Assembly: GCA_937883885.1 (NCBI GenBank)
Contig: CAKZXL010000891.1
Span: 1-14,331 of the forward strand
Source: an uncultured Aquincola sp.
GTDB taxonomy: Bacteria; Pseudomonadota; Gammaproteobacteria; Burkholderiales; Burkholderiaceae
Direction of reading: 5' to 3'
DNA: 14,331 nucleotides
Shown here: positions 1 to 7,158 of the stretch, piece by piece
Layout: every line of letters begins with the position of its first letter
Numbering within the stretch: the stretch's first letter is position 1
Position numbers and translations under genes: made by a program
The notes under the pieces: generated by a model
What the model saw: only the letters and a program-made list of their open reading frames with translations
The model's database searches: none
What the model was told of the DNA's origin: nothing

Positions 1-231
1 CAGCGCCGAGGTGAGCGGGCCGGTGATGCCGGTGAAGGCGACCAGGTCGAGGGCGTAGCCGGGAAAGGCGACGCACAGGCCGAGCGCCATCAGCACGAAG
101 AGCGAGACCGGCGACGGCAGTCGCTTCGAGCGGCGGCTGCCGACGAAGTGGGCCGTACCGGGGTCGTCGACGCCGTCGGCGAGGGAGCCCGTGGCACGGG
201 CGGGATGCACAGAGGCGAGAGCGGTGTTCAT
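1..231 (-). CDS. N-terminal fragment of an unrecognised membrane or secreted protein (3' end outside window)
   Basis: The first 77 codons are present and the frame runs off the left edge. The start is well supported: GGAGG lies six bases before the ATG at 231. The translation begins MNTALASVHPARATGS, continues polar and basic to about residue 38, then has a hydrophobic stretch (SPVSLFVLMALGLCVAFPGYA, about residues 41-61) that could be a long leader or a membrane helix. It ends with LDLVAFTGITGPLTSAL. A long leader followed by a Gly/Pro-containing hydrophobic segment recalls VirB2/TrbC-type pilin precursors, but this is only a resemblance in pattern and too little is present to assign a family. 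It is the next gene after the OmpA-like lipoprotein on the same strand, 151 bases away, so a role in conjugation is likely by position. Confidence 0.7.
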   Translation of the reverse strand, partial: MNTALASVHPARATGSLADGVDDPGTAHFVGSRRSKRLPSPVSLFVLMALGLCVAFPGYALDLVAFTGITGPLTSAL

Positions 232-286
232 GGGATTCCTCCGAAGGTTCAGGGCTGGGAGACGAAGGTGGATGGCGGTGGCGGTC

Positions 287-353
287 GGGTCGGGTGGGGG
301 TGATCAGCGGGTTGGGGCTAGGGTGCAGGTCAGTGCGGGTAGGGTCAGGTGGG
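287..353 (+). other. G-run cluster in the gap between two conjugation genes
   Basis: The 151-base gap between the OmpA-like gene and the next gene (232-382) is rich in G runs on the plus strand. Runs of three or more G occur at 287-289, 292-294, 296-300, 309-311, 314-317, 321-323, 337-339, 342-344 and 351-353. The loops are short except for 301-308 (8 bases) and 324-336 (13 bases), so a quadruplex in the plus strand is possible though not ideal. On the minus-strand mRNA the stretch reads as C-rich. No gene and no clear terminator was seen here. Confidence 0.35.
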
Positions 354-382
354 TAGATGAGGTTCGGGCAACTGCAGGTGCA

Positions 383-1153
383 CTACAGGTCGGTGGGAAC
401 ACGCTCGAAGGCGATCTCGACCCGCCGGTTGCGCGCACGGCCTTCCGGGGTGTCGTTCTCCGTGGCGTAGCAGCAGACGCCGCGTCCATCGACCTTCACC
501 TCCGCGCCAGCCAGGTGCGGGTGGCGCGCCCGCAGGTACTGCGCGACCGCAGCAGCGCGCTGGCGGGCCAACAGGTCGTTGGCAGCCGCAGGTCCGACGT
601 TGTCGGTGCGGCCCCGGATGCCGATGCGCCGGATACCGTCGCCCGAGGCTGCGGCATCGATCGAGGCGCGGGCAGCGGCCGTGAGCGCCGCGCTCCCGAA
701 CGGAAAGCTCACAACGATCTCAGACACCAGCGGCTCGCCCGCGTCCTCGGGGCCGATCGCGGTTCGCTGCGCAGGGGGCAGCGGTGCTTGGGGACCGGCG
801 ATCACCAAGGTCTCACCGGGGCTCAGCGACTGGGCGATGACCGCATCCGAGCCCGGGGTGGACTCAGCTCGCGCTTCAGCCGCTGCTGCACGCGGCGGAT
901 CGACGGCGAGCGTTTTCGGCGTGACGACTGGGCAGGCGGGCGGCGCGCACGTGGCGAACCGAGCCTGGCGGCCGTGGTCCAGCTGGGCGATAGCCAGCCC
1001 ATCTGCGGCGCGCCCCGAAGTGGCGGACGGTTGAGCGGCCTCTGGCGGTGAAGGAAGGGCGCCAGTTCGGGGTGCGCTGCAAGACGACGCGGCGCCAACG
1101 ACCGACACCGCCAGCAAAGGCACGGCCAAGAGCCGAAGCGGATGTCGCGTCAT
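383..1153 (-). CDS. OmpA-like peptidoglycan-binding lipoprotein of the conjugation cluster
   Basis: The 256-residue protein has an N-terminal signal ([20 protein letters not shown]) followed by AASSC, a plausible lipobox with Cys25 as the lipidated residue, although Ala at -3 is less common than Leu. Residues ~30-140 are Pro/Ala-rich and probably a flexible linker. Residues ~144-253 form an OmpA C-terminal domain: FPFGSAAL near 150, then [11 protein letters not shown] (175-187), where the Asp of TDNVG contacts diaminopimelate in the family, and [12 protein letters not shown] at the end. Such a protein should sit in the outer membrane or periplasm and hold the wall, possibly anchoring the conjugation channel. 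The ATG overlaps the stop of the transglycosylase gene (ATGA, 1150-1153) and has GAGGGT six bases upstream, so the two are translationally coupled. Longer upstream starts in this frame run inside the transglycosylase gene and are not used here. Confidence 0.88.
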   Translation of the reverse strand: MTRHPLRLLAVPLLAVSVVGAASSCSAPRTGALPSPPEAAQPSATSGRAADGLAIAQLDHGRQARFATCAPPACPVVTPKTLAVDPPRAAAAEARAESTPGSDAVIAQSLSPGETLVIAGPQAPLPPAQRTAIGPEDAGEPLVSEIVVSFPFGSAALTAAARASIDAAASGDGIRRIGIRGRTDNVGPAAANDLLARQRAAAVAQYLRARHPHLAGAEVKVDGRGVCCYATENDTPEGRARNRRVEIAFERVPTDL

Positions 1154-1743
1154 GGCGCCACCCTCGCAGCCAGGAGGATGGACGCCGGTTGCGCCGCGTG
1201 CACAGGCCGCTGCGAAGTTGCCGCAACGGGACGTGTAGCCGCGCCGACGGCGGAAGGCAGCCGGCGGTAGACCTTCCAGGCGTAGGTGGCACGCGCCGCC
1301 GTGCAGGCCTCGCCCTTGAGCTGGCTGCAGGCGGCGTTGTAGGCGCCGACGGCGTTCCAGGAGGCACCGTGCCGAGCGAATGCGTCGGCCAGCAGCCACG
1401 CGCCGACATGGATGTTCGTGCACGGGTCATGGAGTTGCGCCTCGCTGATGCCATGCCGCGCGAGCGTCGGAAGGTGGGAGCTGTTGATCTGCATGAGCCC
1501 GATGTCGTAGGAGCCCGTGCGCTGCAGATGCGATCGGTTCACGGCGCGTGGGTCGAGGTTGGACTCGACACGCGCCACCGCGACCAGCAGGTGGGGCGAC
1601 AGCCCGTAGCGCTGCGCCGCTTGCTCCCAGCATGCCTGAGCCTGCAACGGCGTCCAGCCGGTGGCGAGCGCTGCCAGCAGCCAGGGTCCTGGCATCGGCC
1701 GGATCGGCGACCGTCGCGCGGGGAACAACAGCGGCACCTGCAT
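1150..1743 (-). CDS. VirB1-like lytic transglycosylase (SLT domain)
   Basis: The 197-residue protein opens with a basic, then hydrophobic leader ([11 protein letters not shown]) ending QAQA before Cys38, consistent with export to the periplasm. The SLT domain follows: [16 protein letters not shown] holds the likely catalytic Glu60, then [16 protein letters not shown] (about 77-92) is the classic GLMQI motif, and [13 protein letters not shown] is the family's late Tyr/Ala-rich motif. It would cut peptidoglycan locally to let the conjugation apparatus through. I chose the ATG at 1743. A GTG at 1935 with an AGAGGTG upstream would add about 64 low-complexity residues, and an ATG at 1695 would still leave a short signal peptide, so the start is uncertain. 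The stop overlaps the OmpA-like gene start by four bases. A perfect 24-bp palindrome lies 43-66 bases upstream of this start. Confidence 0.87.
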   Translation of the reverse strand: MQVPLLFPARRSPIRPMPGPWLLAALATGWTPLQAQACWEQAAQRYGLSPHLLVAVARVESNLDPRAVNRSHLQRTGSYDIGLMQINSSHLPTLARHGISEAQLHDPCTNIHVGAWLLADAFARHGASWNAVGAYNAACSQLKGEACTAARATYAWKVYRRLPSAVGAATRPVAATSQRPVHAAQPASILLAARVAP

Positions 1744-1785
1744 GGATCGACCCGTGACGTCTTGGTGGACAGGGCGACGCCGTTC

Positions 1786-1809
1786 CAGTCGGCCAGGCCT
1801 GGCCGACTG
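1786..1809. promoter_or_regulatory. Perfect 24-bp palindrome upstream of the transglycosylase gene
   Basis: The left half reads cagtcggccagg (1786-1797) and the right half is its exact reverse complement (1798-1809). It sits in the 211-base gap between the 171-residue gene and the transglycosylase gene. No T run follows on either strand, so a rho-independent terminator is unlikely. A dimeric regulator binding site, or a hairpin in the mRNA leader if transcription reads through, fits better. If the upstream GTG start at 1935 were used for the transglycosylase, the palindrome would lie inside that coding region. The symmetry is seen directly; the function is inference. Confidence 0.5.
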
Positions 1810-1954
1810 CAGGGCGTCGAGCGACGGGTGCGGACCGGCGAAGCGGTCAGGGTAGGAAGCGGGTGTGGAGCGGGTATTGAACGGGTTTACTGGGAGGTGA
1901 CCTGCGGCGCGTCTGGGACGAAACCCCAGCACCACCGCGTCGTCACCTCTCGCC

Positions 1955-2470
1955 TCATCCGGTGCGGGACGGGCGCCCGCGCGCGGCTCGGTCGGCCATG
2001 TTCAGCCGGGCCTGGCGCAGCACCAGCGTGTCGGCGCCCTCGTGCTGGCGGCACAGGGCCACGCAGGCCGTGGTCAGCTGGTCGAGCTGGAACTTGGGGT
2101 TGGGGTGGCGGTTGGCCGGCGAGCGCTGCACGGCCAGCAGCAGCTCGTACTGCGGGCGCCACATCGACTCGCGGCGCCTCGGCGTCAGCGGCGGGCGCAG
2201 CACCAACTGCGTGCCCAGGAAGTCGAAGATCCGCGCTGGCGCGTCATCGTGCAGGAAGACCAGCGACACGCAGGCGCTAATGAGGTCCGGGAAGCGGAAG
2301 GTCGGAGAGACGTTGCCCTCGCTGCGCAGCACCGTGAACAGCCAGTCGTGCTCCTCGAGCCAGAGCCGGGTCTCGATGGTCTCAGGGTGTTCGCCGTCGT
2401 GGGCGCCGGAGCCGGTCTGGCCAGCCTGGGTGGCGGCGTCGCAGCGGGCAGCGGGCAATGCAGAGTACAT
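1955..2470 (-). CDS. Unrecognised 171-residue protein with an internal duplication
   Basis: I do not recognise a family for this protein. The start at 2470 is well supported: AGAGGA (2478-2483) lies seven bases before the ATG. After a polar N-terminus (~1-30) the protein appears to contain the same unit twice. About residues 43-92 read [11 protein letters not shown], then [16 protein letters not shown], then FLGTQLVLR. About residues 108-160 read [11 protein letters not shown], then [15 protein letters not shown], then VLRQARLNM. The shared pattern is aromatic/Leu-rich helix, then a Phe-rich turn, then a helix with Ala-Cys-Val. No signal peptide or membrane span is seen, so it should be cytoplasmic. 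It is the first minus-strand gene left of the cargo block and lies 211 bases before the transglycosylase gene, so a role in conjugation or its control is likely from position only. Confidence 0.75.
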   Translation of the reverse strand: MYSALPAARCDAATQAGQTGSGAHDGEHPETIETRLWLEEHDWLFTVLRSEGNVSPTFRFPDLISACVSLVFLHDDAPARIFDFLGTQLVLRPPLTPRRRESMWRPQYELLLAVQRSPANRHPNPKFQLDQLTTACVALCRQHEGADTLVLRQARLNMADRAARGRPSRTG

Positions 2471-2477
2471 GGCGCGG

Positions 2478-2483
2478 TCCTCT
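2478..2483 (-). promoter_or_regulatory. Ribosome binding site fixing the start of the 171-residue gene
   Basis: On the minus strand AGAGGA is followed by seven bases and the ATG at 2470. This is one of the clearest Shine-Dalgarno matches in the window and argues against longer open frames upstream (to 2705) being part of the gene. Confidence 0.7.
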
Positions 2484-2554
2484 TTCGGTGGCTTCAGGAT
2501 CTGAAGGCCGTGCTCTGTCGAGCGCGTGACCGAAAGGGTAGGAGCCGGCCGCTG

Positions 2555-2568
2555 CCGCGGCGCCGCGG
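2555..2568. repeat. 14-bp perfect G+C palindrome
   Basis: ccgcggcgccgcgg at 2555-2568 equals its own reverse complement and is embedded in a run of G+C-only sequence. It may form a hairpin in the leader of the minus-strand 171-residue gene, 85-98 bases upstream of its start. In DNA this rich in G+C such symmetry can arise by chance. Confidence 0.4.
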
Positions 2569-2607
2569 AATGGCGCGTTTGCGAGGGGGGTTTCGCCGTC
2601 TGGAATC

Positions 2608-2624
2608 GAACCCTTCGCGGGTTT
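2608..2624 (+). other. Small hairpin with tRNA T-arm-like bases
   Basis: gaaccc (2608-2613) and gggttt (2619-2624) can pair around a five-base loop, including one G-T pair. The minus strand here reads GGGTTCGATTCC, which resembles the T-loop of a tRNA, but the neighbouring bases do not form a T-stem and no acceptor or anticodon arm can be built. It may be a relic or coincidence. The T run after it on the plus strand is too short for a confident terminator call. Confidence 0.25.
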
Positions 2625-2721
2625 GCTCTGGCTGCGCGATGTTGGTGACCAGGCTGTTTTCAGTGCATCTTCGATAAAACTGCACTTGCATTTATTGCCC
2701 TCCATCCATCAAAATAACGGT

Positions 2722-3324
2722 ATGCCGTTTGATGCACTAAGACCCATGCTTTGCAACGTGGCCCAGCTGCAGGCCGGCCATCCCTTCCGCTCGGCGGTCG
2801 AAGAGGTGGCCGACGGTGACGTGCACGTGATCCAGATGAAGGACGTCAGCCCCGAATGGGGCGTCGACTGGTCAGCAGTCATGCGCACGCGGCTGGCCGG
2901 TCGCAAGCAGCCTGACTGGATCGTCGATGGCGACATCCTCTTCGCAGCCAAGGGCGCCCGGTTCTACGCGGCTTGTGTGGGCGCCGCCTTGCCCAACGCC
3001 GTGTGCGTGCCGGCGTTCTTTCACCTCAGGGTCAGGCCCGAGGCTGCGCTCGACCCGGAGTTCCTGGCCTGGCAGATCAACCAGCCGCCGTGCCAGCGCC
3101 AACTGCTGCAAGCCGCCGAGGGCAGCAGCCAGCTCAGCATCCGTCGCGCGGTGCTCGAGCAGTTGATCCTGGCCGTTCCACCCATCGCCGAGCAGCGAAG
3201 CATCGTCGCGCTGGCCGGCCTGGCGGTGCGGGAGCGTCACACGCTGCAGCGCCTCATCCACAACCGCGAACAGCAGCTCCAGGCCATCGCCGAAGACCTG
3301 GACGCTGAAGCCGGCTCACATTGA
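2722..3324 (+). CDS. HsdS-like protein with a single target-recognition domain
   Basis: The 200-residue protein is about half the size of a normal HsdS. Residues ~10-150 look like one target-recognition domain: VIQMKDVSPEWG, then a GDILFAAKGARF stretch, PAFFHLRVRPEA, and FLAWQIN. SSQLSIRRAVLEQLILAVPPIAEQRSIV then introduces the conserved helical region, and the C-terminus is a coiled coil (HTLQRLIHNREQQLQAIAEDL). HsdS normally carries two such units to read a bipartite site. This one could act as a homodimer, pair with the full HsdS encoded downstream, or be a relic. It ends 14 bases before hsdM, so it is the first gene of the operon. I chose the ATG at 2722. No good Shine-Dalgarno is seen for it or for the in-frame ATG at 2746, and a start at 2623 would add non-family residues. 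Confidence 0.8.
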   Translation: MPFDALRPMLCNVAQLQAGHPFRSAVEEVADGDVHVIQMKDVSPEWGVDWSAVMRTRLAGRKQPDWIVDGDILFAAKGARFYAACVGAALPNAVCVPAFFHLRVRPEAALDPEFLAWQINQPPCQRQLLQAAEGSSQLSIRRAVLEQLILAVPPIAEQRSIVALAGLAVRERHTLQRLIHNREQQLQAIAEDLDAEAGSH

Positions 3325-3338
3325 CCGCAGGACACCGC

Positions 3339-4865
3339 ATGAACGACCTCGCAACACCCCAGGCTGCCGTGAGCCAGGACGACATCAACGCCGCTGTCTG
3401 GGCCGCCTGCGACACCTTTCGTGGCACGGTGGACCCCAGCATCTACAAGGACTACGTCCTGACGATGCTGTTCCTGAAGTACGTCTCTGACGTCTGGCAG
3501 GACCACTACGACCACTACAAGGCCCAGTACGGCGACCACCCCGAGCTGATCGCCGAGATGCTGAAGAACGAGCGCTTCGTGCTGCCGGCCAGTGCCAGCT
3601 TCTACGCGCTGCATGCGCTGCGGCACACGCCCGGCAACGGCGAGCGCATCGACAAGGCGCTGCACGCCATCGAAGAGGCCAACCTGGGCAAGCTGCGCGA
3701 CGTGTTCCAGGACATCAGCTTCAACAGCAACAAGCTTGGCGACGAGCAGCAGAAGAACGACATCCTGCGCCACCTGCTGGAAGACTTTGCGAAGCCCGAG
3801 CTGAACCTGCGCGAGAGCCGTGTCGGCCAGCTCGACGTGATCGGCAACGCCTATGAGTTCCTGATCAAGAACTTCGCGTCCACCAGCGGCAAGAAGGCGG
3901 GCGAGTTCTACACGCCGCCCGAGGTGTCCACGTTGATGGCGCGGCTGATGGACCCGCAGCCCGGCGACGAGATCTGCGACCCCACCTGCGGCTCAGGCTC
4001 GCTGCTGATGAAGTGCGGCCGGCTCATCCGCCAGCGCACCGGTACACGCAAGTACGCGCTGTACGGGCAGGAGGCCATCGGCAGCACCTGGGCGCTGGCC
4101 AAGATGAACATGTTCCTGCACGGCGAGGACAACCACCGCATCGAGTGGGGCGACACCATCCGCAACCCGAAGCTGCTGGACGGCGCGGCCAGCCTCAAGC
4201 ACTTCGACATCGTGGTGGCCAACCCGCCGTTCAGCCTGGAGAAGTGGGGCTTCGAAGGCGCCGAGGCCGACAAGTTCAGCCGCTTCCGCCGCGGCCTGCC
4301 GCCGCGTACCAAGGGCGACTACGCCTTCATCCTGCACATGGTCGAGACCATGAAGCCGGGCACCGGCCGCATGGCCGTGGTGGTGCCGCATGGCGTGCTG
4401 TTCCGTGGCGCAGCGGAGGGGCGCATCCGTCAGAAGCTGATCGAGGAGAACCTGCTGGACGTGGTGATCGGCCTGCCCGAGAAGCTGTTCTACGGCACCG
4501 GCATCCCCGCTGCCGTACTGGTGCTGCGCAAGCACAGGGCGGACGACAAGGTGCTGTTCATCGACGCCAGCCGCGACTTCGAGGCCGGCAAGAACCAGAA
4601 CGTGCTGCGCGAGGCCGACCTGCAGCGCATCCTGGACACCGCAGCCGCCCGCCAGCCCGTGGCGCGCTATGCCCACCTGGCCACGCCGGCCGAGATTGCC
4701 GAGAACGACTTCAACCTGAACATCCCCCGCTACGTCGACACGTTCGAGGAAGAGGCCGAGATCGACCTGATGGCCGTGCGGCGCGAGCGCGAGCAGCTGA
4801 AGGCCGAGTTGGCGCGGCTAGAAGCGCAGATGGACGCGTACCTGAAGGAGCTGGGGTATGAGTGA
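3339..4865 (+). CDS. hsdM: Type I DNA methyltransferase subunit HsdM
   Basis: This is a complete 508-residue N6-adenine methyltransferase subunit, of normal length for the family. An N-terminal helical domain (to about 150) includes the conserved YKDYVLTMLFLKYVSDVW stretch. The catalytic domain has GEFYTPPEVSTLM (188-200), motif I DPTCGSGSLL (214-223) for S-adenosylmethionine binding, and the catalytic NPPF motif IV (295-298). The C-terminus has a coiled coil (RREREQLKAELARLEAQM) of the kind that contacts HsdS. With HsdS it modifies adenine in the recognition site, and with HsdR it forms the full enzyme. The ATG at 3339 is preceded by AGGA six bases upstream; an in-frame TTG at 3321 is less likely. 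The stop overlaps the rhuM start by eight bases. Confidence 0.96.
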   Translation: MNDLATPQAAVSQDDINAAVWAACDTFRGTVDPSIYKDYVLTMLFLKYVSDVWQDHYDHYKAQYGDHPELIAEMLKNERFVLPASASFYALHALRHTPGNGERIDKALHAIEEANLGKLRDVFQDISFNSNKLGDEQQKNDILRHLLEDFAKPELNLRESRVGQLDVIGNAYEFLIKNFASTSGKKAGEFYTPPEVSTLMARLMDPQPGDEICDPTCGSGSLLMKCGRLIRQRTGTRKYALYGQEAIGSTWALAKMNMFLHGEDNHRIEWGDTIRNPKLLDGAASLKHFDIVVANPPFSLEKWGFEGAEADKFSRFRRGLPPRTKGDYAFILHMVETMKPGTGRMAVVVPHGVLFRGAAEGRIRQKLIEENLLDVVIGLPEKLFYGTGIPAAVLVLRKHRADDKVLFIDASRDFEAGKNQNVLREADLQRILDTAAARQPVARYAHLATPAEIAENDFNLNIPRYVDTFEEEAEIDLMAVRREREQLKAELARLEAQMDAYLKELGYE

Positions 4866-5960
4866 GAAAGCCTCTGCCGATGGCAGCGCAGGGGAACTCG
4901 TTCTCTATGCCACCGAGGACGGGCAGTCCCGGCTGTTCCTGCGCGCCGAGGGCGGCACGGTGTGGCTCAACCAGGCCGAGCTGGCCGCCCTGTTCCAGAC
5001 CACGAAGCAGAACATCAGCCTGCATGTCCGGAACGTGCTGTCCGAGGGAGAGCTCGCGGCTGCCGCAACCGTCAAGGATCACTTGACAGTTCGAACCGAG
5101 GGTAAACGCGAGGTTCGACGGAAGGTCCAGCTCTACAACCTGGACATGATCCTGGCCGTCGGCTACCGGGTGAAGTCACCCCGCGGCACGCAGTTCCGCC
5201 AGTGGGCCACCACGCACCTGCGCGAGTACCTCGTCAAGGGCTTCGTGCTGGACGACGAGCGGTTGAAGAACCCGCCCGTCGGGGACAAGCCCGCGCGCGA
5301 CCACTTCGACGAACTGCTCGATCGCATCCGCGACATCCGCGCCAGCGAGCGGCGCATGTACCTGCGCGTGCGGGAGATCTTCGCGATGGCGGCGGACTAC
5401 GTGCCCTCGCTGCCCGAGACCACGCGCTTCTTCAAGGTGATCCAGAACAAGCTCCACTACGCGGTGCATGGCCAGACCGCACCCGAGCTGATCCTTCGTC
5501 GCGCCGATGCCTCACAGCCCCACATGGGCCTCAGCACCTGGAAGGGGGCGCAGGTCACCAAGGCCGACGTGGGCACCGCGAAGAACTACCTGCGCGATGC
5601 CGAGATCGGGGAGCTGACCGCATCGTCACCATGTGGCTGGACTTCGCCGAAGACCAGGCGCTGAGGCGCAAGGAGATCTTCCTGAAGGACTGGGCCGAGC
5701 GTCTGGACGCCTTCCTGAACTTCAACCAGCGCCAAGTGCTGACAGGTGCGGGCAGCGTGTCGCACAAGGACGCGGTGGCGCATGCGGAGAGGCAGTACGA
5801 GCGATTCGCGGCGGAGCGTCGGGCGACGCTGGAGGCCGAGGGCGAGGCGTACGCCGCGCGTGTGCTGGAGGCGCCCGGGGCAGACGAGGCCGGCGTGCAG
5901 GAACTCGGGCAAGTCGCCAAGCGGATCACGAAGAAGAAGGGGAAGGGCGATGCTGCCTGA
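4858..5960 (+). pseudogene. rhuM: RhuM family protein, frameshifted
   Basis: The first 253 codons are a typical RhuM protein: TVWLNQAELAALFQTTKQN (34-52), a DNA-binding-like helical motif, then VQLYNLDMILAVGYRVKSPR and FRQWATTHLREYLVKGFVLDDERL (to 136). Near 5617 one base is missing. The frame reads EIGEL and then switches to unrelated residues ending at a stop at 5664 (268 residues). The next frame goes on with the expected RIVTMWLDFAEDQALRRKE and continues to 5960. Restoring one A (ctgac to ctgaac) would give Asn and a 367-residue protein. rhuM genes are known from type I RM loci, often between hsdM and hsdS, but their biochemical role is not established. The start overlaps hsdM by eight bases, and the intact frame would overlap hsdS by eleven. 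A sequencing error is possible. If real, a truncated protein may still be made. Confidence 0.85.
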
Positions 5961-7158
5961 GGGATGGCGAATGGCAACTATCGCCGAACTACTTGAGCGC
6001 GACTCAAGGCCAGTCCGCGTCGAGTCCGATGCAATCTACACGGAGATCGGAATTCGCTCGCACGGTCGAGGTGTCTTTCACAAGGTACCTGTTTCAGGGG
6101 CGCAGCTCGGCGACAAGCGCGTCTTCCAAGTAGTGGAGAACGCTCTGGTTCTCAACATCGTGTTTGCATGGGAGCAAGCAATTGCATTGACATCTAGGCG
6201 CGATGCTGGGTTGATCGCATCACATCGGTTTCCGATGTATCGCCCAAGGGCTGGCGCGTGCGATCTGCGTTTCGTCTTTCACTACTTTATGTGTCCAAGA
6301 GGAAAGGAGCTACTTGACCTGGCATCGCCAGGTGGTGCCGGCCGCAACAGAACTCTTGGACAGCAAGCGTTCGAATCCATTCCGCTTCCTCGCCCTCCAC
6401 TCGACGAGCAGATGCGTATCTCCGATACGCTGCAAGCCTGGGACGACGCGATTTTTGTGGCCCGTCAGCTCTCTGAAAAGCGGCGAGAAGAAGCTGACTT
6501 GATTCGAGAGCGTTTATTGCAGAGTGTTATGCACTTCAAGACCATGCCATTGGTCGAGCTCGCCGAGGTTCGCTCGGGACTTGCAAAGGGCAAGAGCACC
6601 AAGGGAGCCGCGATCAAGGTGCCCTACCTCCGTGTTGCCAACGTGCAAGATGGACGACTCGACCTGAGTGAGGTGCGGGAGATCGAGATTGAAAGCAAGC
6701 ATCTCGATCGGTATGCACTTCGCGTTGGCGATGTCCTGATGACCGAGGGTGGCGACTTCGACAAACTAGGCCGGGGCACCGTATGGAACGGCGAGATTGA
6801 GCCCTGCCTTCACCAGAATCATGTGTTCGCCGTTCGTCCTCGAGAGGACAAGGCTTACGCCGGATTCATCGCCGCGATTGCTGCAAGTGAATACGGTCGC
6901 AACTACTTCCTCAGCTGCGCGAAGCGCAGCACCAACTTGGCAAGTATCAATTCGACTCAGTTGAAGGCTTTGCCGATTCCTGCAGCACCCGTTGCGGAGC
7001 AAAGGCGCATCGCCGCCATCATTGACGTTGCACTGCAAGCCGCTCACGCCAGCACGCGTCTAGTCGAATCGTTGATCACGGAGAGGGCTAATCTCTCGAC
7101 CGCGCTACTGTCAGGCAAACGCCGATTTGTGCGCCCCGAACCCGAGGTTCTGTCGTGA
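5950..7158 (+). CDS. hsdS: Type I restriction-modification specificity subunit HsdS (two TRDs)
   Basis: The 402-residue protein has the usual layout of two target-recognition domains (TRDs), each followed by a conserved helical region. TRD1 is about residues 1-145 and ends with GRNRTLGQQAFESIPLPRPPLDEQMRI. TRD2 is about 198-350 (LRVANVQDGRLDLSEV, then RVGDVLMTEGGDFDKLGRG), followed by AAPVAEQRRIAAII. The two helical regions set the spacing between the half-sites of the DNA target. The ATG at 5950 has AAGGGG/GGAAGG upstream and lies eleven bases inside the end of the intact rhuM frame. The TRD1 part is A+T-richer than its neighbours: 6181-6240 is 48% G+C against 67% for 8161-8220 in hsdR. This fits exchange of a TRD by recombination. 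The stop overlaps the hsdR start by four bases (GTGA). Confidence 0.94.
   Translation: MLPEGWRMATIAELLERDSRPVRVESDAIYTEIGIRSHGRGVFHKVPVSGAQLGDKRVFQVVENALVLNIVFAWEQAIALTSRRDAGLIASHRFPMYRPRAGACDLRFVFHYFMCPRGKELLDLASPGGAGRNRTLGQQAFESIPLPRPPLDEQMRISDTLQAWDDAIFVARQLSEKRREEADLIRERLLQSVMHFKTMPLVELAEVRSGLAKGKSTKGAAIKVPYLRVANVQDGRLDLSEVREIEIESKHLDRYALRVGDVLMTEGGDFDKLGRGTVWNGEIEPCLHQNHVFAVRPREDKAYAGFIAAIAASEYGRNYFLSCAKRSTNLASINSTQLKALPIPAAPVAEQRRIAAIIDVALQAAHASTRLVESLITERANLSTALLSGKRRFVRPEPEVLS

Larger units (their letters stand above)
2471..2721. other. Divergent intergenic region between the conjugation genes and the RM cargo
   Basis: This 251-base gap separates the minus-strand 171-residue gene from the plus-strand cargo operon, so promoters for both should lie here. 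It changes character along its length: 2520-2600 is very G+C-rich and holds a palindrome, while 2655-2721 is clearly A+T-richer. The A+T-rich part has a short inverted repeat (agtgca 2662-2667, tgcact 2681-2686). A weak promoter could be TTGCAT (2686-2691) with CAAAAT (2710-2715). That would place the transcript start close to the ATG at 2722, where no Shine-Dalgarno is visible. None of the promoter calls is strong. The left edge of the cargo insertion must lie in or near this gap. Confidence 0.5.

Noticed and set aside
191..2280. Two long plus-strand open frames (191-1051 and 1048-2280)
   Set aside because: They lie opposite clear OmpA-like and transglycosylase genes, are very Arg/Gly-rich with no family motif, and arise from the high G+C content.
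2600..2640. Possible tRNA 3' end or att site on the minus strand (GGTTCGATTCC)
   Set aside because: The bases around the T-loop-like string do not form a T-stem, and no matching acceptor strand is present about 75 bases upstream.
2382..2705. Minus-strand open frames upstream of and overlapping the start of the 171-residue gene
   Set aside because: They lack a supported start, are Arg/Pro-rich, and the 171-residue gene in another frame has a clear ribosome binding site and non-random composition.
3993..4676. Minus-strand open frame opposite hsdM
   Set aside because: It overlaps the catalytic motifs of hsdM on the other strand, has no recognisable motif and no ribosome binding site.
5746..5949. 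Upstream extension of hsdS by 68 codons
   Set aside because: The added residues are Arg-rich and overlap the real C-terminal frame of rhuM. The ATG at 5950 has a good ribosome binding site and begins a normal TRD.
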